A stretch of DNA of 5,975 nucleotides from Bacillota bacterium (GTDB lineage Bacteria; Bacillota; Clostridia; Peptostreptococcales; Anaerovoracaceae): assembly GCA_016281165.1 (NCBI GenBank), contig JAEEIC010000151.1, positions 1 to 5,975 of the forward strand, read 5' to 3'. Positions within the stretch are counted from its first letter, which is position 1, and each line of letters starts with the position of its first letter. The notes under the pieces are model-generated. The model was not told the origin of the DNA. It did no database searches and worked only from the letters and a program-made list of their open reading frames with translations. The position numbers and the translations under genes were made by a program. This document shows positions 1 through 5,202 of the stretch, in pieces.

Positions 1-181
1 CGTAGGCGGCCGTCACCGCCAGCATCATCAGCAGGACCAGCTTCGGCTCCCCCCAGGAATAGAATATCAGGGACGCCAAAAGCAGCACTCCGTTGCGCCA
101 GCGGAGGCTCTTTCCCGCGAAATAGAGCAGGGCCGTCAGGGGGATGAAGAGGAAGACGAAGGGCAGGCTGCTGAATACCAT
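1..181 (-). CDS. MBOAT family O-acyltransferase (AlgI-like), N-terminal part only
   Basis: This is a partial gene: 60 codons are visible and the rest lies beyond the left edge. The protein begins MVFSSLPFVFLF and forms a hydrophobic segment (about residues 5-21). A short basic stretch (KSLRWRN, 24-30) follows, then a second hydrophobic segment (31-41) ending in FYSWGEP (40-46) and a third (48-59). This start, and the F-Y-x-W-G-E-P motif in particular, are typical of AlgI-type membrane-bound O-acyltransferases, which pass acyl (usually acetyl) groups across the membrane to exported polymers. The catalytic histidine region is outside the window. The ATG at 179-181 is preceded by AGGTGA, which overlaps the stop codon of the upstream gene (186-1601, same strand). 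The 4-nt gap suggests co-transcription and coupled translation. The family call is firm; the acceptor polymer is unknown. Confidence 0.88.
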   Translation of the reverse strand, partial: MVFSSLPFVFLFIPLTALLYFAGKSLRWRNGVLLLASLIFYSWGEPKLVLLMMLAVTAAY

Positions 182-185
182 GCTC

Positions 186-1601
186 TCACCTCAGGATGAA
201 GGCCGGCAGCACGTAATAATCGAGGTTGCCGATGAAGAGGACGCGCTCGATGCCGCGCTCTTCGACGTACTTGTCGAAATCGAAGACCTTGCCGGTCTGG
301 GCCTTGTAATTGCGCAGATCGACGCTGTAGAGGGTCGTGAAATGCTGGGAGAGCAGCAGGAGCAGGGCGTTGTCGTAGGATTCGCCCAGCATGAGGACGC
401 TGCCGTTCCCGCTTTCCGGGTTCTCGAACACCGCCTCGCCGCTGTCCGGCCCGTAGACCGCGCCGTACTTGGCCTCGGAGAGCATGGAGCCGCCCTCCTC
501 CACGCGCCTGACGTAGGCGAGCTGGCGGCCGTATTCGGAGGACTTCTGGCCGTTGAGGGTGATGCTCACGGGCTCGAAGTCGAAGGTGAAGACTCCCACT
601 GTCTCCGCGTAGCGCTCGGTGTCGGAGCCTGTGGCCTTAGAGCCCGAGAGCCTGCCGATCTCCACGTAGGAGAGGGGCTCGAGGGGAGCCTCGCCCGGCA
701 GCAGCATGTCGAGCACCTGGGTGTAGCCCCGGTAGGAGCCCGAGGCGCACCAGTGATGGTCGGTCTTGTAGAACCAGGAGTCGAACTGGTCGAAGCGGTC
801 GATGAGGAAGCCGCGCTTATGCTCTTCGGGCAGCTCCACTCCGGCGTGCAGATACTCGAAGATGCCCGACCTCTCGCCGCTGACGAAGTTCACGTCGGTC
901 TCCTTCTCGATGTAATAAGTATAGAAGGTGATCTCGGGATGCCTTGCGATCAGGCTGTTCATGGCCTTTATGTGCTCGTCGAGCTTCGCCTTCTCGCCGT
1001 CCAGGAAGCGGTTCGCGTACATGAGATGCTCCTTCATGACCAGCCTGCCGCTGGGAAGGGTGAAGTAGCGCTCGGCCTCCTCCGTCTTCACGGGGTCCCT
1101 TTTGCCGCGGTATATGCCTTTCGCCAGCTCGTCCCGGAGCTTCTGCTCGGCCTCGCGCGCCAGCCTTTCGGCCTCTCTTTTGGCCTCGAGGGCCGCTCTC
1201 TCCTCGGCGTCCTTCGCTTCTTTCAGGGCCTTCTCCTCCGCGGCGAGGCGCTCCTCCTCCGCCTTCTGCTCTTCGGCCAGGCGGCGCTCCTCTTCCTCGG
1301 CGGCCTTCCTCCTCTGTTCGGCGGTGAGGCGGTCGAAGATCCTGCCGGTGAGCTCGGATACCCTCTCGTTGTAGGCCTTTTTCGCCTCCGTCGCCCAGGG
1401 CAGCTGGTCTCCCAGCGCCTTTTCGGCCTGCTCCTGGAAGCTCCCGTCCAGATACGACGAGACAGTCAGGGGGGCGAACTGCTCCATATAGCGGTTCTCG
1501 TATTCATTTATCTCTTCGGGCAGCAGGACGGCTCTTCCCAGTCCCGCGATCAGCGCGACCAGGACCCCCGCCGCGAAGACGGTATTCATCAAAGTCTTCA
1601 T
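186..1601 (-). CDS. DHHW family SGNH-like acyltransferase/esterase, AlgJ/AlgX-like partner of MBOAT
   Basis: The 471-residue protein has an N-terminal hydrophobic segment (about 5-27), so it is probably a signal anchor with the body outside the membrane. Residues 34-80 (ENRYMEQFAP, then LDGSFQEQAEKALGDQLPW) match the usual N-terminal block of DHHW proteins. A highly charged Ala/Glu/Lys/Arg helix fills about 91-163. TDHHW at 280-284 is the family motif; in AlgJ/AlgX the equivalent D-x-H supplies two catalytic residues, here probably D281 and H283. GESYDN (406-411) occupies the place of the GDS-type nucleophile block, with S408 the likely serine. By analogy with AlgI-AlgJ/AlgX, it would move or remove acyl groups on an exported glycan together with the MBOAT protein encoded 4 nt downstream. 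The ATG at 1599-1601 lacks a good Shine-Dalgarno (only GGGAT just upstream); Met5 is an alternative start. The substrate is not deducible. Confidence 0.85.
   Translation of the reverse strand: MKTLMNTVFAAGVLVALIAGLGRAVLLPEEINEYENRYMEQFAPLTVSSYLDGSFQEQAEKALGDQLPWATEAKKAYNERVSELTGRIFDRLTAEQRRKAAEEEERRLAEEQKAEEERLAAEEKALKEAKDAEERAALEAKREAERLAREAEQKLRDELAKGIYRGKRDPVKTEEAERYFTLPSGRLVMKEHLMYANRFLDGEKAKLDEHIKAMNSLIARHPEITFYTYYIEKETDVNFVSGERSGIFEYLHAGVELPEEHKRGFLIDRFDQFDSWFYKTDHHWCASGSYRGYTQVLDMLLPGEAPLEPLSYVEIGRLSGSKATGSDTERYAETVGVFTFDFEPVSITLNGQKSSEYGRQLAYVRRVEEGGSMLSEAKYGAVYGPDSGEAVFENPESGNGSVLMLGESYDNALLLLLSQHFTTLYSVDLRNYKAQTGKVFDFDKYVEERGIERVLFIGNLDYYVLPAFILR
1113..1331 (-). repeat. Coding region for a long charged helix (E/A/K/R-rich, imperfect repeats)
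   Basis: This stretch encodes about residues 91-163 of the DHHW protein. It consists almost only of Ala, Glu, Lys, Arg and Leu, in imperfect units such as RLAEEQKAEEERLAAEE. The DNA is correspondingly repetitive (many CTC, CTT and GCC triplets on the plus strand). The pattern predicts a coiled coil or a free-standing single alpha helix, similar in composition to domain II of TolA. It separates the membrane-proximal block from the catalytic part and could act as a spacer through the cell wall; that role is inference. Confidence 0.75.
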
Positions 1602-1624
1602 ATCCCATATACTTTATCACAGCA

Positions 1625-1638
1625 GGAAGCGGGCTTCC
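1625..1638. promoter_or_regulatory. Short inverted repeat in the divergent intergenic region
   Basis: GGAAGC and GCTTCC are separated by GG, giving a 6-bp stem or a 14-bp dyad. It lies 23 bp upstream of the DHHW gene start and upstream of the presumed transporter promoter. It could be a regulator site for either gene, or chance in GC-rich DNA. A GATAAA hexamer at 1611-1616 on the minus strand, preceded by TGT, might serve as an extended -10 for the DHHW gene, but it is a poor match and would leave almost no leader. Confidence 0.25.
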
Positions 1639-1667
1639 ACGAGGAAATATCTTGCGGCGCCCGTTTT

Positions 1668-1695
1668 TTGGTGTAAACTGACAGGGAAATACAGT
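1668..1695 (+). promoter_or_regulatory. Weak candidate promoter of the MFS transporter
   Basis: TTGGTG (1668-1673) and TACAGT (1690-1695) are spaced by 16 bp and agree with the -35 and -10 consensus at 3 and 4 of 6 positions. They would start a transcript near 1702 with a leader of about 35 nt. The leader would contain the palindrome at 1709-1718. It is the best-placed pair in the 135-bp gap but is not strong. Confidence 0.25.
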
Positions 1696-1708
1696 TCACC
1701 GGCGAAGG

Positions 1709-1718
1709 GCCTTAAGGC
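1709..1718. promoter_or_regulatory. 10-bp perfect palindrome ahead of the MFS gene
   Basis: GCCTTAAGGC is self-complementary over all ten bases. It lies 18 bp upstream of the transporter start codon, between the candidate promoter and the Shine-Dalgarno AGGAAGG (1726-1732, 4 nt before ATG). It is suitable as a half-turn operator core, but no second copy was seen in the window, so a role is speculative. Confidence 0.2.
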
Positions 1719-1736
1719 GCCCTGAAGGAAGGCTTT

Positions 1737-2963
1737 ATGAAGAGACCTCACTACGCATGGATAATATGTCTCGTCTGTCTGCTGCTCTTCATCTGCAACA
1801 TGGGGCTGTGCAGCAACATACTGGCGGCCTATCTTCCCTTCATCGAGGCCGCGGGCATAAGCGAGAGGGCGGGGAGCGCCATACTTTCCGTGCGCTGCCT
1901 CTTCTCGTTCCTCGCCATGTTCTTCGTCGGCGTGCTCTACCGCCGCTTTCCGGTGCGGACGGGGGTGCTCATCCCCTCCTTTGCCGGCATCCTTTCGGCC
2001 CTGGTCTTCAGCGCCGGAGGCTCCGCCGCCGTCTACTTCGCCGGCGCCGCTCTGGGAGGCATCGCCTACGGGGCGGGCAGCGCCTTCCCCGCCTCGCTGC
2101 TACTGGCGAACTGGTTCAAGAGCAAAAGGGGGCTTGCCGTGGGGATAAGCGCCGCGGGCTCGGGCCTGGCGACGATGATATTCTCGCCCGTAGTCACGGC
2201 GGTGATAACGAAGTATTCCCTGCGGGCGGCCTTCCTCACGCAGGCCGCTTTCATGGCGGTGAGCTGCGCCGTGTGCTTTATGCTCATCAAGGACAGGCCC
2301 GAGGACATGGGCCTTGCTCCCTACGAGAGCGAAAGGGACGCGAAGAAGGCGGAAAAAAAGCCCGTGAGCAGAGAGCTTCCTTCTTCGGCGCTCTGGCTTT
2401 TGGGCTTCATGATGCTCCTCAACGGCGGGGCGAGCCTCTCTTTTTCCGGCCATCTCTCGGTGCTGGCCAAGAGCTGCGGCTACAGCACCCAGACCGCGGC
2501 GGCGGTGCTCTCGAGCTTCAGCCTCCTGCTGGTCCTGGGCAAGTTCCTCTCGGGAGGGCTTGCCGACCGCCTGGGCACGAAGAAGAGCAGCGTCATGCTC
2601 ATACTGATATTCATCGCCGGCTGCTTCGCCGTCCTCAGGATGGACGGGATCTCGGTCTTCTGGTGCTACGCTCCCGCCCTGATGCTGGGACTGGGGGCTT
2701 CGGTCTACAACGTCGGCCCTCCCCTCTGGTCGTCCGACTTCTCGCCGAAGGAGAGCTACGCGAAGACCCTGAGGTGGCTGCAGATGTTCTACAATCTGGG
2801 CGGCATCATCTTCACCGTCGTCCCGGGCTTCATCGCCCAGCGCACCGGCGAATACAAGAGCTCGTACATACTCTTCGGCGTCATGATGATCGTGAGCCTC
2901 GCCATCCTGCTGTGGACCTACCGCTTCAGCGAAAGGAGGGAGCGGCAGGGACAGGCTCTCTGA
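1737..2963 (+). CDS. MFS transporter, OFA/monocarboxylate-carrier-like, 12 TM
   Basis: The 408-residue protein has the normal MFS length. Twelve hydrophobic segments can be placed at about 8-30, 44-68, 75-93, 97-124, 132-156, 163-184, 217-240, 252-274, 284-300, 305-325, 345-366 and 375-395. A charged cytoplasmic loop (185-215) joins the two halves. NWFKSKRGLAVGISAAGSG (125-143) around TM4-5 is characteristic of oxalate/formate antiporter and monocarboxylate carriers. GGLADRLGTKK (273-283) is the MFS loop 8-9 signature. A small organic acid is therefore the likely substrate by family knowledge, but it cannot be named. The start is supported by AGGAAGG 4 nt upstream. The gene is monocistronic within the window: its left neighbour is divergent and its right neighbour convergent. 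A second rightward frame stays open across almost the whole gene, but its product is Arg/Gly-rich and reflects codon bias only. Confidence 0.88.
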   Translation: MKRPHYAWIICLVCLLLFICNMGLCSNILAAYLPFIEAAGISERAGSAILSVRCLFSFLAMFFVGVLYRRFPVRTGVLIPSFAGILSALVFSAGGSAAVYFAGAALGGIAYGAGSAFPASLLLANWFKSKRGLAVGISAAGSGLATMIFSPVVTAVITKYSLRAAFLTQAAFMAVSCAVCFMLIKDRPEDMGLAPYESERDAKKAEKKPVSRELPSSALWLLGFMMLLNGGASLSFSGHLSVLAKSCGYSTQTAAAVLSSFSLLLVLGKFLSGGLADRLGTKKSSVMLILIFIAGCFAVLRMDGISVFWCYAPALMLGLGASVYNVGPPLWSSDFSPKESYAKTLRWLQMFYNLGGIIFTVVPGFIAQRTGEYKSSYILFGVMMIVSLAILLWTYRFSERRERQGQAL

Positions 2964-3007
2964 TCCTTAAAAGAAGAAGTTATTGTCTATGAGGCTCATC
3001 TGATCCT
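2953..3007. repeat. Short direct repeat spanning the convergent gene ends
   Basis: AGGCTCTCTGATCCT (2953-2967) and AGGCTCATCTGATCCT (2992-3007) are identical except for one extra A. The first copy contains the transporter stop codon. The second lies inside the last codons of the TerD-like gene. They are about 40 bp apart. Confidence 0.6.
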
Positions 3008-4943
3008 CGCTCCCGGGCTTTTCCATGACCAGGAAGACGTCGCAGTCTTCGGGCCCCTCTGCCCTTACCGCTCCCTGGGCTCTCAGCAGCATCTCGAGAT
3101 ATACTTCGAGAGTGAGAGGCGAGGGGCGGTGGTCGGCCCTGCTGTAGGCTCCGTCCATCCACTGCCTCTCGGCGGGCAGGTCGTCGAGCACCAGGCAGCG
3201 CTCCCTCACGTCGATATAACCGTAATTGAGGGTCCTTTTGGAGGAGCGCAGGTCGTTGTAGAAGAAGCAGTTGGCGGGATCGTAGAGCTTCACGTTCTTT
3301 TTCGCGCTCTTCACCGCCATCATGCCGGCGAAGCAGGTCTGTATGTCCGCGAAGCGCGGCTTTCCGTGATAAAGGTTGATATTGAAGCTTATCTCGTCGA
3401 TGCCGGCGGAAAGATCCGCGTCTATGTATTCGGCGGCGTTGCTGTGGGTGATGTCCCCGCTGTGGACTATGCCGCTCTTTTTGAAGTCGGCGTCCCAGCC
3501 CACCGTGATCTGCCGCCCTTCGGTGTCGTAGGCGGAGGCGTGCAGGTCGACGTCGACCCTGGCGGGATCGTTCCAGTAGACGAAGAAGCGCAGGGCCCTG
3601 ACCTCTGCGGGGATGCGGTAGGCGAGGCCGTTCCTCACGTAGCCCGCTTCATCGCCCTTTGAGAGGAGCATGGAGCGGGAAAGTATGAGCCTGCCCTCGT
3701 CGATATATACTCTTTTGCCCTTCAGGGGGGTCTCGATCAGGGCCAGCTTTCTTTCCAGGGCCTTCATCATCGCCCCGAAGGCTTCCTTCTTTTCGGGATC
3801 CCTGCCCAGCAGGGTCGCGGCGAAGACCAGGGTCCTGAGCGGGAGCCCGTCCGCCCTCTCAACGAGTTTCTGCGCGATGAGATCGGCGCCGTATCCCAGT
3901 TTGATGAGCCAGTTCGTCCATCTTAAGAGCATGCCGGGGCGGGAGGCGATGAGATCTATCGCCTCGGGATCCTTCTCCGCCAGCAGCGCCTTGACCAGGC
4001 TCTCCCAGGAGCGCAGCTCGCCGTTCCTCAGCTGCCTCACGATCTCGGCGTGTTCCTCCGAGCGCGAGAAGCGGTTATAGGAGAGGGCTCCGAGCGCCAG
4101 GACCGCGCGTCTGGCCTTTTTGTCCGATATGATGACGTTGGCCTTCCAGTCGCTTGCGGGATACGATTCGATGAGCCTCACCAGCTGCTTCTTCTGCGAG
4201 GTCCTGAGGCGGAAGGCGCTCCGGGTCAGGGCGTAGTCGGCGCACTTGAGCACGTCTCCCGTATGCTTGCAGAGCTTCTTCATCGCCTCAAGGGCGGCGG
4301 CCCTGTCTTCGAGCCCCATGAGGGCGTAAAAGACTCCCATCATGTTCTGCTTGAAGGGTATGTCGAAGTCCAGCGACGCAAGATCCACGTGTCTGAGGGC
4401 CTCCGATACGATCTCCAGCTCCTGCCGGGTGAGCCTTTCGCTCCTTTTGAGCAGCAGCGAGAGCGGCAGGCCGTACTGATCCTCTTCGCTCACGAGGCCG
4501 AGGGTCTTCGCCTTGAGGAGCCTTTCGTCATTTGCGCTCTTTTCGGTCTCCTCCGTCTCGGGCAGCCAGCCGCGGCTCACGCGGTGCTCTACCCCGAAGA
4601 GGCGGGCCAGCTCCTCGGTCCCGTAGGTGCTCATGTAGTGGCAGATCTGGTGGAAGCGGAAGAGGGCCTCCTCCATCTCCATGACCTGGGAGGGAAAATC
4701 CGGGTACATGGGCTTCGCCCCGATATCCGGCACCAGCTCCCTGAAGCCTTCGTAAAAGATATCGAGATCCGGGCTCTTCGCCAGGCGGGCGATATCAGCG
4801 GGGCGCAGGCAGTATCCCAGCTGCCCCAGCTCTTCGTTCACCGTCACGGCGGCGGCGAGCCTCTCGTCGCTGAGCTCGAAAGAGCCCTCCTTTATGACGG
4901 CCAGGCGCAGCTGCTCCAGCAGGTCTTTGCGGTACTTGCTCAT
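2967..4943 (-). CDS. TerD-like domain protein, MXAN_6230/SCO0854-like, without a RING motif
   Basis: The 658-residue protein starts at the ATG at 4941-4943, fixed by a full AAGGAGG site 5 nt upstream; the frame stays open further upstream, but that part lies in the regulatory region. The C-terminal region, about 450-600, is TerD-like. It has VDVDLHASAYD (463-473), VHSGDITHSNAAEYIDADL (493-511) and a strand-rich EISFNINLYHG (517-527), then FAGMMAV. In TerD proteins the equivalent Asp-rich loops bind calcium. About 1-450 is mostly helical; PMYPDFPSQVMEME (78-91) recalls, from memory, the MXAN_6230/SCO0854 group. That group is named for a RING finger, yet no CxxC pair occurs anywhere here. There is no signal peptide or membrane segment, so it is probably cytoplasmic. 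TerD families are tied to tellurite and general stress responses, but no other ter gene is nearby. The biochemical function is unknown. Confidence 0.78.
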   Translation of the reverse strand: MSKYRKDLLEQLRLAVIKEGSFELSDERLAAAVTVNEELGQLGYCLRPADIARLAKSPDLDIFYEGFRELVPDIGAKPMYPDFPSQVMEMEEALFRFHQICHYMSTYGTEELARLFGVEHRVSRGWLPETEETEKSANDERLLKAKTLGLVSEEDQYGLPLSLLLKRSERLTRQELEIVSEALRHVDLASLDFDIPFKQNMMGVFYALMGLEDRAAALEAMKKLCKHTGDVLKCADYALTRSAFRLRTSQKKQLVRLIESYPASDWKANVIISDKKARRAVLALGALSYNRFSRSEEHAEIVRQLRNGELRSWESLVKALLAEKDPEAIDLIASRPGMLLRWTNWLIKLGYGADLIAQKLVERADGLPLRTLVFAATLLGRDPEKKEAFGAMMKALERKLALIETPLKGKRVYIDEGRLILSRSMLLSKGDEAGYVRNGLAYRIPAEVRALRFFVYWNDPARVDVDLHASAYDTEGRQITVGWDADFKKSGIVHSGDITHSNAAEYIDADLSAGIDEISFNINLYHGKPRFADIQTCFAGMMAVKSAKKNVKLYDPANCFFYNDLRSSKRTLNYGYIDVRERCLVLDDLPAERQWMDGAYSRADHRPSPLTLEVYLEMLLRAQGAVRAEGPEDCDVFLVMEKPGSEDQMSLIDNNFFF

Positions 4944-4948
4944 GAGGT

Positions 4949-4955
4949 CCTCCTT
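4949..4955 (-). promoter_or_regulatory. Strong ribosome binding site of the TerD-like gene
   Basis: AAGGAGG on the minus strand lies 5 nt before the ATG at 4943. It decides the start codon against the longer open frame that continues upstream to 5273. It can also pair with CCTTCCTT in the leader (plus-strand 5015-5022) through all seven bases with one bulged T. Confidence 0.85.
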
Positions 4956-4965
4956 AAGCGGGAAT

Positions 4966-5046
4966 AAAAAGCGGACTATGCGGCGCCTGATTCGCTCTGA
5001 AAGCAAGAAAATAAAAGGAAGGCGCCGTACTCTTTCGAATGTCCGC
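4966..5046 (-). ncRNA. Candidate structured 5' leader / attenuator of the TerD-like gene
   Basis: Read on the minus strand, GCGGAC (5046-5041) pairs with GTCCGC (4976-4971), and inside it CGGCGCC (5027-5021) pairs with GGCGCCG (4987-4981). Both pairings are perfect (6 and 7 bp). The outer arm is followed at once by TTTTT (4970-4966), as in an intrinsic terminator, although the enclosed segments are long. A second stem competes with the inner tier: ATTCGAAAG (5040-5032) can pair with CTTTC (5003-4999) and CGAAT (4994-4990), with a small bulge. The outer stem is compatible with either form. This was found by eye; no known riboswitch class was recognised. Confidence 0.4.
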
Positions 5047-5052
5047 AGCATA

Positions 5053-5061
5053 AATATACCA
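5053..5061 (-). promoter_or_regulatory. Extended -10 promoter of the TerD-like gene
   Basis: On the minus strand, TGG precedes TATATT (5058-5053), giving an extended -10 (TGnTATATT, 5 of 6 matches). No -35 resembling TTGACA is found at 16-18 bp, which extended -10 promoters tolerate. Start of transcription about 7 nt downstream would fall near 5046, giving a leader of about 103 nt that begins with the first arm of the outer stem. Confidence 0.5.
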
Positions 5062-5070
5062 CGGATGGAG

Positions 5071-5092
5071 GCTCCGCGCACCGGTCCGGAGC
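5071..5092. promoter_or_regulatory. Inverted repeat between divergent promoters
   Basis: GCTCCG (5071-5076) and CGGAGC (5087-5092) form perfect 6-bp arms around a 10-bp centre that itself contains the palindrome ACCGGT (5080-5085). It sits just upstream of the TerD-like gene promoter and 57 bp upstream of the -35 of the rightward gene. It is suitable for a dimeric regulator acting on either side; no regulator gene is visible nearby. Confidence 0.35.
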
Positions 5093-5093
5093 G

Positions 5094-5108
5094 AATTGTA
5101 ACGCAATT
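5094..5108. promoter_or_regulatory. AATTG-N5-CAATT dyad, also an 11-bp-spaced direct repeat
   Basis: AATTG and CAATT are perfect inverted arms separated by five bases. The same stretch also holds AATTGTA twice (5094-5100 and 5105-5111), with starts 11 bp apart, about one helical turn. It is AT-rich within GC-rich surroundings and lies between the two divergent promoters, which fits a regulator binding site. The binding protein is unknown. Confidence 0.35.
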
Positions 5109-5122
5109 GTATAATAAGGAGG

Positions 5123-5132
5123 CCGCCGGCGG
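5123..5132. promoter_or_regulatory. GC-rich 10-bp palindrome upstream of the dehydratase promoter
   Basis: CCGCCGGCGG is perfectly self-complementary and lies 16 bp upstream of the candidate -35. In DNA of this composition such a palindrome may be chance, so the entry records position only. Confidence 0.15.
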
Positions 5133-5148
5133 GAGCGCGAAGACGGTA

Positions 5149-5177
5149 TTCAAAACCGCGGGCCTCTGCCGTATAAT
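5149..5177 (+). promoter_or_regulatory. Promoter of the dehydratase-like gene
   Basis: TTCAAA (5149-5154, 4 of 6 to the -35 consensus) and a perfect TATAAT (5172-5177) are separated by 17 bp, the optimal spacing. Transcription would start near 5184 and give a leader of about 19 nt. That leader holds only the ribosome binding site, leaving no room for a riboswitch or attenuator. Confidence 0.7.
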
Positions 5178-5189
5178 GATAGCGGGCAA

Positions 5190-5195
5190 AGGAGG
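5190..5195 (+). promoter_or_regulatory. Ribosome binding site of the dehydratase-like gene
   Basis: AGGAGG ends 7 nt before the ATG at 5203-5205 and fixes this start. No earlier in-frame start with a comparable site exists downstream of the promoter. Confidence 0.85.
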
Positions 5196-5202
5196 AGCAG
5201 TC

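Noticed and set aside
144..1676. Rightward open frame of 510 codons opposite the DHHW gene
   Set aside because: It mirrors the GC-biased codon use of the real gene, has no recognisable domain, no convincing ribosome site at its start, and overlaps both the DHHW gene and the MBOAT start completely.
2964..2966. Intrinsic terminator between the convergent genes
   Set aside because: Only three bases separate the stop codons, and no GC-rich hairpin with a T-run was found in the flanking codons on either strand.
1757..2992. Second rightward frame of 411 codons within the MFS gene
   Set aside because: The product is Arg/Gly/His-rich without domains or membrane segments. The true frame encodes a complete 12-TM transporter with a ribosome site.
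4050..4967. Rightward open frame of 305 codons opposite the TerD-like gene
   Set aside because: It is an antisense shadow with low-complexity Leu/Glu/His-rich product and no start signals.
5110..5115. Second perfect TATAAT upstream of the dehydratase-like gene
   Set aside because: No -35-like hexamer lies 16-18 bp upstream and the TG is at the wrong distance for an extended -10. The AAGGAGG that follows (5116-5122) has no start codon at a usable distance. It is better explained as part of the AT-rich dyad.
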